Assembly: GCF_014109725.1 (NCBI RefSeq)
Contig: NZ_CP058554.1
Coordinates: 3,596,001 to 3,660,000, forward strand
Direction of reading: 5' to 3'
Length of the DNA stretch: 64,000 nt
From: Comamonas piscis
GTDB taxonomy: Bacteria; Pseudomonadota; Gammaproteobacteria; Burkholderiales; Burkholderiaceae_C
The notes beneath the pieces are model-generated. The model saw only the letters and a list, made by a program, of their open reading frames with translations, made no database searches and was not told the origin of the DNA. This document shows, piece after piece, positions 1 to 8,590 of this stretch. Made by a program: the position numbers and the translations under genes. How positions within the stretch are numbered: the first letter of the stretch is position 1; each line of letters opens with the position of its first letter.

Positions 1-95
1 AGCGCGTGGAACTTGCCGTAGTAGAAGTTCAGGTCACGCACCGAGATCTTGGAGTTCAGTGCACTGGCGTTAGCCGCATTGGTTTTTGTCAACAT
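1..95 (-). CDS. pstB: Phosphate ABC transporter ATP-binding protein PstB (partial, N-terminus only)
   Basis: Only the first 31 codons lie in the window; the rest runs off the left edge. The peptide starts MLTKTNAANASALNSKISVR and continues with DLNFYYGKFHA, the usual start of the PstB ATPase, in which a short variable tail precedes the first beta strand and the aromatic FYYG motif that stacks on ATP. It is the ATPase of the high-affinity phosphate importer and is the last pst gene seen here, 19 bp downstream of pstA. phoU and phoB, which often follow, would be outside the window. The call rests on the motif plus the operon context. Confidence 0.9.
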   Translation of the reverse strand, partial: MLTKTNAANASALNSKISVRDLNFYYGKFHA

Positions 96-114
96 AGAGT
101 TCACCTGTGAATAC

Positions 115-996
115 TTATTTTTGGCGCGCCAAGCTGCGCGCAAGAATGTTCAGACCCAGAACCGCCATCGTGATCAGGAAGACACCTGCCCAGGCCAGTT
201 GTTGCCAGTTTTCATAAGGGCTCATCGCAAACTTGAAGATGGTGACCGGCAGGCTCGCCATCGGCTTGGACAAGTCGGTGTTCCAGAACTGGTTGTTCAG
301 CGCGGTGAACAGCAGCGGAGCGGTTTCGCCAGCGATACGGGCCACAGCCAGCAACACACCGGTAATCACGCCAGCACGGGCAGCACGCAAGGTCACCATG
401 CTGATGACTTTCCACTTGGGCGTACCCAGGGCGTAAGCGGCTTCACGCAGGCTCGATGGCACCAGGATCAGCATGTTCTCGGTGGTGCGGATCACCACTG
501 GAATCACGATCAGCGCCAGGGCAATGACACCGGCATAACCGGAGAAACTCTTGAAGCGGATCACGATCATCGAGTAGACGAACAAACCGATCACGATCGA
601 GGGAGCCGACAGCAGAATGTCGTTCACAAAGCGGGTCACCGAAGCGAGCCAGCCGGTCTTGTTGTACTCGGCCAGGTAGATACCGGCCATCACGCCGATG
701 GGGGTGCCGACAAAGGTGGCCATGGTGACCATCACCATCGAGCCCCAGATGGCATTGGCGATACCACCAATTTCATTGGGCGCTGGGGTCATCTGGGTGA
801 CCAGGGCCACGCTCAGACCGCCCACGCCCAGGCGCAGGGTTTCCCACAGAATCCACACCAGCCAGAAGACACCGAAGGCCATGGCGGAGAGGGACAGGGC
901 AATCGCGACCTGGTTGACGCGGTTGCGTGCACGGTACTTGGCAGCGCGCTGGCTGGCCAGAGCGGATGCCTGGATCAAGCTTTCGCCGGTGGTCAT
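115..996 (-). CDS. pstA: Phosphate ABC transporter permease PstA
   Basis: This 293-residue inner-membrane protein is the second permease of the PstSCAB importer. One hydrophobic segment lies near residues 30-55, followed by the binding-protein-dependent transport domain with several more. The EAA-type loop that contacts PstB is visible as SLREAAYALGTPKWKVI (about residues 182-198). Its ATG overlaps the pstC stop codon in an ATGA arrangement, so the two permeases are probably translationally coupled. An SD-like GGAGC lies seven bases upstream of the start. Length and motif fit PstA. Confidence 0.97.
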   Translation of the reverse strand: MTTGESLIQASALASQRAAKYRARNRVNQVAIALSLSAMAFGVFWLVWILWETLRLGVGGLSVALVTQMTPAPNEIGGIANAIWGSMVMVTMATFVGTPIGVMAGIYLAEYNKTGWLASVTRFVNDILLSAPSIVIGLFVYSMIVIRFKSFSGYAGVIALALIVIPVVIRTTENMLILVPSSLREAAYALGTPKWKVISMVTLRAARAGVITGVLLAVARIAGETAPLLFTALNNQFWNTDLSKPMASLPVTIFKFAMSPYENWQQLAWAGVFLITMAVLGLNILARSLARQK

Positions 997-2018
997 GAAC
1001 GGGCTCCTTCATTCTTTTGCAGGCGGCTCAGCATAAATTTGGAGCAGGCCAGGACGATGAACGTGATGAAAAACAGTGCCAGACCCAGGTAGATCAGCGA
1101 TGCCTGGTGCAGGCCTTCGCCGGCTTCAGCGAACTCGTTGGCCAGGGCCGAGGTAATGCTGTTGGCAGCTTCAAAGATCGACAGCGAGTTGAGCTGGTTC
1201 ATGTTACCGATCACGAAGGTGACGGCCATGGTCTCGCCCAGCGCACGGCCCAGGCCCAGCATCACACCACCGAACACACCAGTCTTGGTGTAAGGCAGCA
1301 CGACTTTCCACATCACTTCCCAGGTGGTCGAACCCAGGCCATAAGCGGATTCCTTGAGCAAGGCGGGGGTGACTTCAAACACATCACGCATCACCGATGC
1401 GATAAAGGGGATGACCATGATGGCCAGGATCACGCCGGCCGAGAAAATACCGATACCGACCGGAGGGCCGGAGAAGAAGGCTTCCATGTAAGGAACGCCT
1501 TGAAACAGGTTCTGCAGCGGCTGCTGCACATAGGTGGCCAACAAGGGACCAAAGACCATCAGACCCCACATACCGTAGACGATGGACGGCACCGCAGCGA
1601 GCAGTTCAACGGCGGTACCCAGCGGGCGCTTGAGCCAGACGGGCGAGAGTTCGGTCAGGAACAGCGCGATGCCAAAGCTGACTGGCACTGCAATCAACAT
1701 GGCGATGAACGAGGTGGCCAAGGTGCCATAGATCATCACCAGACCGCCATAACGGTTCTGGACAGGATCCCATTCGCTGTTGAAGAAGAATCCGATGCCG
1801 TATTCGCGGATGGCAGGCCAGGCGCCTACGATCAGCGAGACCATGATGGCCATCAGCAAGGCCAAGGTCAGCACCGCTGCGCCGCGTGCCAGAAGGGCAA
1901 AGATCCCGTCCGCGAAGGTATTGGAGAGCCAAGGCTTGCGCGATGGAGGTAGGCTGGATTGCATCTGTGCTTTGCCGGCCGCAACCGTTTTGTTTTGAAC
2001 AGGAAAGGATGTCGACAC
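993..2018 (-). CDS. pstC: Phosphate ABC transporter permease PstC
   Basis: This is the first permease of the PstSCAB phosphate importer, an inner-membrane protein of about 341 residues. A short polar N-terminus is followed by a transmembrane segment (ALLARGAAVLTLALLMAIMV), a periplasmic stretch, and the transport domain with the EAA loop ESAYGLGSTTWEVMWKVVLP. The start is uncertain. I chose the GTG at 2018 because GGAA sits six bases upstream. A TTG at 2030 and an ATG at 1964 are in the same frame but have poorer ribosome-binding sites. It lies 60 bp downstream of pstS and overlaps pstA by 4 bp. Confidence 0.93.
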   Translation of the reverse strand: MSTSFPVQNKTVAAGKAQMQSSLPPSRKPWLSNTFADGIFALLARGAAVLTLALLMAIMVSLIVGAWPAIREYGIGFFFNSEWDPVQNRYGGLVMIYGTLATSFIAMLIAVPVSFGIALFLTELSPVWLKRPLGTAVELLAAVPSIVYGMWGLMVFGPLLATYVQQPLQNLFQGVPYMEAFFSGPPVGIGIFSAGVILAIMVIPFIASVMRDVFEVTPALLKESAYGLGSTTWEVMWKVVLPYTKTGVFGGVMLGLGRALGETMAVTFVIGNMNQLNSLSIFEAANSITSALANEFAEAGEGLHQASLIYLGLALFFITFIVLACSKFMLSRLQKNEGARS

Positions 2019-2078
2019 TTGTGATTCCAATCAGTGTGGAAAAGGGCCGCTACCCGAGCGGCCCATCCTAATTTCGAC

Positions 2079-3116
2079 TTACTTGGCGAACACGGCCTTA
2101 CCGCCGCCGTCCTTGATCTCGCCCCAGGACTTGTAGATGATGTCCTTGACGCTGGCTGGCATTGGCACGTAGTCCAGGCCATCCGCAGTGCCGTCACCGG
2201 AGGTGTAGGCCCATTCGAAGAACTTCAGCGAGGTGGTGCCCTGGGCTGGCTTTTCCTGCAGCTTGCGCATCAGGATGAAGGTAGCCGAGGTGATGGGCCA
2301 TGCATCCTTGCCAGGCTGGTTGTTCAGGATCTGGTAGAAGCTCTTGTTCCAGTCAGCACCGGCAGCAGCGGCCTTGAAGTTGGCGCTTTCTGGGCTGACG
2401 AAGTTGCCGTCAGCATTTTGCAGCTGGGCAAACACCATCTTGTTTTGCTTGACGTAAGCGTACTCGACGTAGCCGATCGAGTTAGGCAGGCGGCCCACGT
2501 AAGCGGCCACGCCTTCATTGCCCTTGCCACCGGCACCGGTAGGCCAGTTCACAGCAGCGCCCTCACCCACTTTTTCTTTCCACTCGGGGTTGACCTTGGA
2601 GAGGTAGTTGGTGAAGCCGAAGGTGGTGCCCGAACCGTCAGCGCGGCGCACGGGAGCGATGGTGGCGTCTGGCAGCGCCACGCCGGGGTTCAGCTTGGTG
2701 ATCGCTGGGTCATTCCACTTGGTGATCTTGCCCAGGAAAATGTCGCCCAGCACTTGGCCGTTCAGCTTCAGTTGACCGGGGGTGATGCCCTTGATGTTGA
2801 CCACGGGCACAATGCCGCCGATCACGGTAGGGAACTGCACCAGACCCTTTTGGGCCAGCTCTTCGTCTTTCAGGGGCATGTCGGAAGCACCGAAGTCCAC
2901 CGTCTTGGCATCGATCTGCTTGATACCAGCGCTCGAACCCACCGATTGGTAGTTGATCTTGACGCCGGTGGCCTTGTTGTAGTCGGCAGCCCACTTGGAA
3001 TACAGTGGAGCGGGGAAGCTTGCACCTGCACCGGTAGCCTCTTCGGCATGAACCTGGGCAAACGCACCGGCGGCAACCAGACCAGCAACCAGCACTCGAA
3101 TCGCGGACACTTTCAT
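2079..3116 (-). CDS. pstS: Periplasmic phosphate-binding protein PstS
   Basis: This 345-residue protein is the substrate-binding subunit of the high-affinity phosphate importer. A signal peptide is clear (MKVSAIRVLVAGLVAAGAFAQVHA, cleaved after AQVHA). The mature protein starts with the family motif TGAGASFPAPLYSKW. Later motifs such as YQSVGSSAGIKQI, DFGASDMPL and RRADGSGTTFGFTNYLS form the phosphate cleft. The ATG at 3116 is preceded by AGGAG, so the longer open frame upstream is not used. It is first in pstSCAB, and a Pho box lies 52 bp upstream of the start, so phosphate starvation via PhoB should induce it. Confidence 0.98.
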   Translation of the reverse strand: MKVSAIRVLVAGLVAAGAFAQVHAEEATGAGASFPAPLYSKWAADYNKATGVKINYQSVGSSAGIKQIDAKTVDFGASDMPLKDEELAQKGLVQFPTVIGGIVPVVNIKGITPGQLKLNGQVLGDIFLGKITKWNDPAITKLNPGVALPDATIAPVRRADGSGTTFGFTNYLSKVNPEWKEKVGEGAAVNWPTGAGGKGNEGVAAYVGRLPNSIGYVEYAYVKQNKMVFAQLQNADGNFVSPESANFKAAAAGADWNKSFYQILNNQPGKDAWPITSATFILMRKLQEKPAQGTTSLKFFEWAYTSGDGTADGLDYVPMPASVKDIIYKSWGEIKDGGGKAVFAK

Positions 3117-3152
3117 GAAAACTCCTGTTGGTGATGAAACGCAATGGAGTGA

Positions 3153-3185
3153 ACTGTAAAAAATGTATATGACATTGATATGACA
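3153..3185 (-). promoter_or_regulatory. Pho box and -10 element of the pstS promoter
   Basis: On the minus strand, two TGTCATA heptamers (3185-3179 and 3174-3168) are separated by TCAA, giving the 11-bp period of a PhoB-binding box. A TACAGT hexamer (3158-3153) follows nine bases after the second repeat, where the -10 element of a PhoB-activated promoter should be. The match to the known box is close; PhoB dependence is inferred. Confidence 0.88.
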
Positions 3186-3361
3186 TTTTTCGTCATCTTG
3201 CCTCGAAAGGCCATCGATGTCACACAACAACACTGCACAGGACTGTCATATTGGATTCACGGAAAAGACTTACTTTCAAAGTTTTGTCAGCAGGCCGTTG
3301 TATAGCGGCCGCACTTCTAACCCAGGTGCTATGCTGCCTGCCTCGACTGCAGAACTGATAG

Positions 3362-4882
3362 ATGACGACACTTATGCTTGATGGCACCTTGCTCGCCGCC
3401 GTGGATCTGGGATCCAATAGTTTTCGGCTTGAAATCGGTCGCTATGCCGCCGGCCACATTGAACGCGTGCAATATTTCAAGGAAATGGTGCGCCAGGGCG
3501 CCGGCCTGGATGAGCAAGGCCTGCTGACCCCTGAGGCCATGCAGCGCGGCTGGGATTGCCTCGCGCGTTTTGCCGAGCGGCTGGCAGGCTTTCCGGCCGC
3601 CCACGTCCGCGCCGTAGCCACCCAAACCTTGCGCGAGGCGCGCAACAGCGATGTCTTCATCCAGCGCGCCAACCAGATTCTGGGCTACCCGATCAGCATC
3701 ATCTCCGGCCCTGAAGAAGCGCGCCTGATCTACCAAGGTGCCGCCCATTCGCTGCCCCCGTCCGACGAGCGCCGCCTGGTGGTCGACATTGGCGGCCGCT
3801 CCACCGAACTGATTCTGGGCCAGCGCTATACCTCGCAGCGCGTGGCCTCCTTCCCCGTAGGTAGCGTCGCCTGGTCGATGCGCTATTTTCCGCAGGGCGA
3901 GTTCAGCAAATCAGCGCTGAAGACTGCCCAGATCGCCGCCCAGGCGGTGATGGAAGAAGCGGCCCACCATTTTGTGCCTGGCAGCTGGGATTGCGCCTAT
4001 GGCACCTCGGGTACGGCCAATGCCATTGCCGATGTGCTGGCCTTGCATGGCGGAGAGCCCGATGTGGTCACCCGCGAGCAGCTGTACTGGCTCTGTGACC
4101 AATTGCTGGCGGCTGGCAATGCCAGCCAGTTGCGGCTCGAAGGGCTCAAGGAAGAGCGGCGTGCGGTGATCGGCGGCGGTGTCACCGTGCTCTGCGCCGT
4201 TTTTGACCTGTTGCAGATCAACGAGTTGCGCATCGCCAGCGGCGCGCTGCGCCAAGGCCTGCTGCGCGACATGGTGCAGCACGAGGAATTCAGCGATATC
4301 CGCCACCGCACGATAGCCACCCTCAAAGAGCGCTACCAGGTGGACCGCACCCAAGCGGGCCGGGTTCAGCGCACCGCCGCCACCTTGTTCGAGCAGGCAC
4401 GCCGCTATGCGGGTGCGACCGAGCCTGCGCAGCTCCAGTCGTCCATGCTGGACTGGGCCAGCCAGCTCCATGAAATCGGTTGCCTGATCTCCCACACCGA
4501 CCACCACCACCACGGCGCCTATGTGCTGGGCCACAGCGATGTGCCCGGCTTTACGCAGACGGAGTTGTCCCACCTGGCCGCACTGGTGCTGGCGCAGCGC
4601 GGCAAGCTGCGCAAGGTGGAACCCTTCCTGGAAGACCCACAGTTTGCCCTGGAGCTGCTGTGCCTGCGCCTGGCTACCCTGCTCTGCCATGCACGCCGCG
4701 ATCCGGCACTCGACCAGATTTGCCTGCGTGACAAGACCGAAAAATGGTCGCTCAAGGTGTCGCCCGGCTGGGTAGAGCAATTTCCCCAGTCCGCCTACCT
4801 GCTGGAAGAGGAAGTGCTGGCCTGGCTGAAGACCCCCTACCCCTTCCAGTTCAAGCAGGCGCTGAGCATCGCCGCCAAATAA
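3362..4882 (+). CDS. ppx: Exopolyphosphatase / guanosine pentaphosphatase (Ppx/GppA family)
   Basis: This 506-residue cytoplasmic enzyme removes terminal phosphate from inorganic polyphosphate, and in the GppA branch from pppGpp. The actin-like ATPase fold motifs are present: AAVDLGSNSFRLEI near residue 13, ATQTLREARN, ISGPEEARLIYQG and DIGGRSTELILG, then GTSGTANAIADV and a C-terminal HD-like region (SQLHEIGCLISHTDHHHHGAY). The size fits Ppx rather than short GppA forms. It is divergent from pstS, a common arrangement that links polyphosphate breakdown with phosphate supply. A second ATG four codons in could also be the start. Confidence 0.93.
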   Translation: MTTLMLDGTLLAAVDLGSNSFRLEIGRYAAGHIERVQYFKEMVRQGAGLDEQGLLTPEAMQRGWDCLARFAERLAGFPAAHVRAVATQTLREARNSDVFIQRANQILGYPISIISGPEEARLIYQGAAHSLPPSDERRLVVDIGGRSTELILGQRYTSQRVASFPVGSVAWSMRYFPQGEFSKSALKTAQIAAQAVMEEAAHHFVPGSWDCAYGTSGTANAIADVLALHGGEPDVVTREQLYWLCDQLLAAGNASQLRLEGLKEERRAVIGGGVTVLCAVFDLLQINELRIASGALRQGLLRDMVQHEEFSDIRHRTIATLKERYQVDRTQAGRVQRTAATLFEQARRYAGATEPAQLQSSMLDWASQLHEIGCLISHTDHHHHGAYVLGHSDVPGFTQTELSHLAALVLAQRGKLRKVEPFLEDPQFALELLCLRLATLLCHARRDPALDQICLRDKTEKWSLKVSPGWVEQFPQSAYLLEEEVLAWLKTPYPFQFKQALSIAAK

Positions 4883-4891
4883 AGGCCCTGC

Positions 4892-4919
4892 ACACCCGGA
4901 TCGGTGACGCTCCGGGTGT
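4892..4919. terminator. Bidirectional terminator between ppx and the dehydrogenase gene
   Basis: ACACCCGGA and TCCGGGTGT form a perfect 9-bp stem with a 10-base loop. It lies 10 bp after the ppx stop and 12 bp before the end of the convergent gene. The plus side is followed by TTCTTCACTTCTTT, which is T-rich but not a pure tract. Confidence 0.7.
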
Positions 4920-4930
4920 TCTTCACTTCT

Positions 4931-5905
4931 TTAGGCACCCAAGTCCACGGGCGCCACGGCACCTTGACCGGAGAACACGCCAGTCAGGTTGCCGATAAAC
5001 TGCGCCAGGCTTGCCTGCGTAGCCTCGGGTGACCAGCCCGCCACATGGGGCGTGATGAGGATGTTGGGCAGGTCGATCAGCGGTTCAGGGCGATGCGGCT
5101 CGCTCTCATACACATCAATGCCGGCTCCGGCGATGGTACCGTCCTTCAATGCGGCAGCCAGCGCCAGCGTATCCACGACTGATCCCCGAGCAATATTGAT
5201 CAGGTAGCCCTGGGGGCCCAGCGCCTGCAGAATCTCGGCATTGACCAAGTGTTTGGTGCCTGGGCCGCCCGGCGTGGCACAGACGAGGATATCGGCCCAG
5301 CTGGCCAGCGCCTTGAGCGAATCAAAATAGCGCGGTGCCACGCCGGCCTTGGGCTGGCGGTTGTGGTAGCCCACGGGCATGTCAAAGCCCTCGGCGCGCT
5401 TGGCGATCTTCAGGCCGATATTGCCCAGGCCCAGGATGCCCAGCTTCTTGCCCGACACACTGGGAGGATGGGCCAGGCTGTAGCGGTCCACACCGGCACG
5501 GGCTTGCTGGTCCAGCGTGCGGAAGTTGCGCATCGATGCCAGGATCAAGCCAAAGCTGTGGTCGGCCACGCTGGTGTCATTGGTACCTGCCCCGGTCGCC
5601 AGCACAATGCCCCGCCCACGCAGCGCATCCAGCGCCAGGCCCTCATAGCCCGCACCCAAGGTGCAGGCCAAGCGCAATTGCGGCATCTGGGCAATTTCTT
5701 CGGCCGTGAGGCCAATCGAGCCAATAGTCAGCACGGCCTGTGCCTGGGCCCCATGGCTGGCCACCGCGCTGGCCCGCAGCTCCGGCGTCGGTGCATACAC
5801 CAGGTCCGCATGCGCACGGATCTGTTCGAGCAGCGGCTCGGCCATGGGATTGAACACCAGCAAGGTAATCGGCGATTGTGGGGATTGCGAGAGAGAGCTC
5901 ACCAT
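4931..5905 (-). CDS. D-isomer specific 2-hydroxyacid dehydrogenase (NAD(P)-dependent)
   Basis: This 324-residue protein is of the D-2-hydroxyacid dehydrogenase family, which reduces 2-keto acids such as glyoxylate, hydroxypyruvate or pyruvate. The Rossmann motif LGILGLGNIGLKIAKRAEGF is followed by a polar YHNRQPK, suggesting NADP preference. Family signatures VNAEILQALGPQGYLINIARG and GAGIDVYESEPHRP follow, with a catalytic His in LITPHVAGWS. Start 5905 has AAAGGAC at good spacing; a longer frame upstream lacks this. The substrate cannot be told from sequence. A terminator isolates it from the gene upstream, so it is probably transcribed alone. Confidence 0.93.
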   Translation of the reverse strand: MVSSLSQSPQSPITLLVFNPMAEPLLEQIRAHADLVYAPTPELRASAVASHGAQAQAVLTIGSIGLTAEEIAQMPQLRLACTLGAGYEGLALDALRGRGIVLATGAGTNDTSVADHSFGLILASMRNFRTLDQQARAGVDRYSLAHPPSVSGKKLGILGLGNIGLKIAKRAEGFDMPVGYHNRQPKAGVAPRYFDSLKALASWADILVCATPGGPGTKHLVNAEILQALGPQGYLINIARGSVVDTLALAAALKDGTIAGAGIDVYESEPHRPEPLIDLPNILITPHVAGWSPEATQASLAQFIGNLTGVFSGQGAVAPVDLGA

Positions 5906-5923
5906 AGGTCCTTTGGATAACAA

Positions 5924-5954
5924 AAAACACTGCCTGTACCACAAGCAGTGTTTT
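5924..5954 (-). terminator. Terminator of the OlsB-like gene
   Basis: On the minus strand, AAAACACTGC and GCAGTGTTTT form a perfect 10-bp stem with an 11-base loop, ending in TTTTTTG. It lies 146 bp downstream of the acyltransferase gene and just before the dehydrogenase start. Confidence 0.75.
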
Positions 5955-6099
5955 GATTATGAGGACTTTCCACTAGGCCTATGTGAATCCATTCTGTATG
6001 CCTACGTTGCCGCCTTGGAATGGACCAGGGAGGTGAACCGTCACTTGCGCCAGGCATCCTGCGGACGGGATGCTGGGCGCTCGCAAGCGGCTTCCGCCA

Positions 6100-6930
6100 T
6101 CAACCCAGGAAGTGCTTGCGGTAGCGCGGAGGCAGGCGGTCGAGCTGCATCAGCATCGGCAGATCGGCGGTATTGAAGTCTGGATCCCAAGCCGGCGCAC
6201 CGATCACCTCGGTGCCGACCCGCAGATAGCCCTTGATCAACGCTGGCGGCTCGACATCGACCTGGTCGTTGAGCTGCTCCAGCGGCAGCGGCAGGTGTGG
6301 CACCACGCTGTATTCCTGAGAGATCTGGCCCTTGGCCCGCAGCTGGCGCCAGATGCTGGCAGCGGCATCGCCACTGACGATACCGTTATGCCACATGGGG
6401 ATGCTGGCGCAGCCCATCATCACATCGAGCTTGTTGCGCAGCATGAAGCTGGCCAACGCACCCCACAGCGCCATGATCACGCCGCCCTGGCGGAAGTCCG
6501 GGTGTACGCAGCTGCGGCCCAGCTCAACCATGCGCGGGCGCAATGCATCAATGGCGCTCAGGTCAAACTCTCCGTCGGAATAGGTGCGACCGGCCCGCAG
6601 GGCCTGGGCGGGGGTCAGCAGGCGGTAGGTACCGATCACCTGCTTGCTCTGGCCCTGGCGCACCAGCAAATGCTCGCAGTAGTCATCAAAGCCGTCGACA
6701 TCATGGCCTTCCAGGCTGGTCTGCAGCTGCGCGCCCATCTCGCCGGCAAAAATCTGGTGGCGCAGGCGCTGGGCTTCGCGCACCTCATCGAGGTGGCAGG
6801 CCCAGGAGACCTCGATATCCAGCGGGTTGGCGGCCGCTGCGGCTGCAGACAGCGGTGCCTGCGGTTGGGGCACCGAGGTCGTCGCGATGCTGGTCTCGGA
6901 TGCGCTGAAAAAACTGTGTTTGTTATGCAT
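6100..6930 (-). CDS. olsB: OlsB-like L-ornithine N-alpha-acyltransferase (GNAT fold, hemolysin-like)
   Basis: This 276-residue cytoplasmic protein has an Ala-rich N-terminal tail of about 40 residues, then an Acetyltransf_5/hemolysin-like acyltransferase domain. Recognisable blocks are EAQRLRHQIFAGEMGA, HDVDGFDDYCEHLLV, RMVELGRSCVHPDFRQGGVI and ALIKGYLRVGTEVIG. OlsB transfers a 3-hydroxyacyl chain from ACP to ornithine, the first step to phosphorus-free ornithine lipids. No olsA (PlsC-type O-acyltransferase) is adjacent. The gene lies 3 kb from pst, and a pair of CTGTCAT motifs lies upstream, so phosphate control is plausible. Another amino-acyl acceptor cannot be excluded. Confidence 0.78.
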   Translation of the reverse strand: MHNKHSFFSASETSIATTSVPQPQAPLSAAAAAANPLDIEVSWACHLDEVREAQRLRHQIFAGEMGAQLQTSLEGHDVDGFDDYCEHLLVRQGQSKQVIGTYRLLTPAQALRAGRTYSDGEFDLSAIDALRPRMVELGRSCVHPDFRQGGVIMALWGALASFMLRNKLDVMMGCASIPMWHNGIVSGDAAASIWRQLRAKGQISQEYSVVPHLPLPLEQLNDQVDVEPPALIKGYLRVGTEVIGAPAWDPDFNTADLPMLMQLDRLPPRYRKHFLG

Positions 6931-7037
6931 GGCAGAGCTCCTAAAGCGCCCTGCCGCCCTTGCATGGTGCCAGACCGCTATGCGGCCCCGGCTGCTCGAC
7001 GGGCTGGTACAGAGCGCCTTCAGTGTCCTGCCGCCCT

Positions 7038-7066
7038 ATGACAGTGCCATGTGCAATCGATGACAG
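7038..7066 (-). promoter_or_regulatory. Possible Pho box upstream of the OlsB-like gene
   Basis: On the minus strand CTGTCAT occurs at 7066-7060 and again at 7044-7038, exactly 22 bp (two 11-bp periods) apart. The middle unit (TGCACAT) is degenerate. The hexamer about 10 bp downstream, GACACT, is a weak -10. The motif matches in sequence and helical phase, but the site is less complete than that of pstS. Confidence 0.45.
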
Positions 7067-7090
7067 TTGCATGATGGGGCGATGCAGCAA

Positions 7091-7121
7091 CAGTGCCTCG
7101 GCCAGCCCCGCCGAGGCACTG
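7091..7121 (-). terminator. Hairpin terminator downstream of glmM
   Basis: CAGTGCCTCGGC and GCCGAGGCACTG form a perfect 12-bp stem with loop CAGCCCC, 8 bp after the glmM stop. The following minus-strand bases (TTGCTGC) are not a strong U-tract. Confidence 0.6.
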
Positions 7122-7129
7122 GAAGGGAC

Positions 7130-8464
7130 TCAGGACTGGCGGGCCACCTCGGCCAATTGCTCGGCACAGCGGCTGGCTTGGGCGGCATCAAAGGCCTCGA
7201 CCATCACCCGCAGCAGCGGCTCGGTACCACTGGCACGGATCAACACCCGGCCCTGGCCGGCAAAATCTGCGGTGATGCTGCGTTCTAGCTCGGCCAGTCG
7301 GGTGTTGCGGCTCCAGTCTTGGCCCGGCTTCAGTCGCACATTGAGCAGCACCTGCGGGCACAGGTTCACGCCATCCAGCTGCTCAGCCACGCTCTGGTTA
7401 CGGCTCACGCAAGCCTGAAGTACCTGCAGAGCACTGACCAGCCCATCGCCGGTCGTGTGCTTGTCCAACGCCAGCAGGTGGCCCGAGCCTTCGCCGCCCA
7501 GCACCCAGTTGCGGCGCTGCAGCTCTTCCAACACATAGCGGTCACCCACCTTGGCACGCACCAGCTCCACGCCCTGCGCCTTCAAGGCCGCTTCCACCGC
7601 CAGATTGGTCATCAAGGTGCCCACCACGCCAGGCAGCTTTTTGCCCCTGCGCAGGCGGTCCATGGCCATCAGGTACAGCAGCTCATCGCCGTTGTAGAGC
7701 CGACCCTTGGCATCGACCAGTTGCAGCCGGTCCGCATCGCCATCCAGCGCCACGCCCAGATCGGCGCTATTGGAGCGCACCGAGCGAACCAAGGCATCAG
7801 GGTGGGTGGCACCCACGTCCTGGTTGATATTGAGGCCATCCGGGCTGCAGCCAATGGTGATGACCTCGGCCCCCAGCTCATGGAAGACCTTGGGTGCGAT
7901 ATGGTAGGCAGCACCATGTGCTGCATCGACCACGATCTTCAGACCGCGCAGGCTCAGGCGGTGGTCAAAGGTGCTTTTGCAAAATTCGATGTAGCGGCCA
8001 GGGGCATCGTCGAGCCGGCGCGCCTTGCCCAACTCGGTCGAAGGCACCCAGTCAAAGCCCTCCAGCAGCGCTGCCTCGACCGATTCTTCCCAGCTGTCGG
8101 GCAGCTTGGTGCCCTCGGCGCTGAAGAACTTGATGCCGTTGTCATCAAAAGGGTTGTGGCTGGCACTGATGACCACGCCCAGGCTGGCGCGCTGGGCGCG
8201 CGTCAGGTAGGCCACGCCAGGGGTGGGCAAGGGGCCCAGCAGCACCACATCGACACCTGCAGAGTTGAGGCCGGACTCCAGCGCGCTCTCCAGCATATAA
8301 CCCGAGATGCGGGTGTCCTTGCCAATCAGCACCGTCGGGCGCTCCTGCTCGCGGCGCAGCACGCGGCCGACCGCATGGCCCAGGCGCAGCACAAAGTCGG
8401 GGGTGATCGGAGGCTTGCCTACCGTGCCACGGATGCCATCGGTTCCAAAATACTGTCGTGCCAT
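7130..8464 (-). CDS. glmM: Phosphoglucosamine mutase GlmM
   Basis: This 444-residue enzyme converts glucosamine-6-phosphate to glucosamine-1-phosphate for UDP-GlcNAc, feeding peptidoglycan and lipid A. It begins with the family signature RQYFGTDGIRG. The phosphorylated serine is Ser102 in VVISASHNPFDDNGIK, the metal site is DGDADR, and the C-terminal phosphate-binding loop reads IRASGTEPLLRVMVE. ATG 8464 fits the family N-terminus, although the ribosome-binding site is weak. It lies downstream of folP in the conserved ftsH-folP-glmM order. Confidence 0.98.
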   Translation of the reverse strand: MARQYFGTDGIRGTVGKPPITPDFVLRLGHAVGRVLRREQERPTVLIGKDTRISGYMLESALESGLNSAGVDVVLLGPLPTPGVAYLTRAQRASLGVVISASHNPFDDNGIKFFSAEGTKLPDSWEESVEAALLEGFDWVPSTELGKARRLDDAPGRYIEFCKSTFDHRLSLRGLKIVVDAAHGAAYHIAPKVFHELGAEVITIGCSPDGLNINQDVGATHPDALVRSVRSNSADLGVALDGDADRLQLVDAKGRLYNGDELLYLMAMDRLRRGKKLPGVVGTLMTNLAVEAALKAQGVELVRAKVGDRYVLEELQRRNWVLGGEGSGHLLALDKHTTGDGLVSALQVLQACVSRNQSVAEQLDGVNLCPQVLLNVRLKPGQDWSRNTRLAELERSITADFAGQGRVLIRASGTEPLLRVMVEAFDAAQASRCAEQLAEVARQS

Positions 8465-8590
8465 AGTGTTCTTTGTTGTAAGGGCCAGAGATACAGGCGA
8501 AAAGACGAATTCGCTTCGCGGTTGCGCCTGCGCCATGCCAACGGCTTTATGAGTGTAGCGCCTGACCAACGCGGGCCAAGCCAATCGCTG

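Noticed and set aside
3218..3250. A second Pho box on the ppx side (TGTCACA and CTGTCATA)
   Set aside because: The two heptamers are 26 bp apart, out of the 11-bp phase, so they do not form a regular box.
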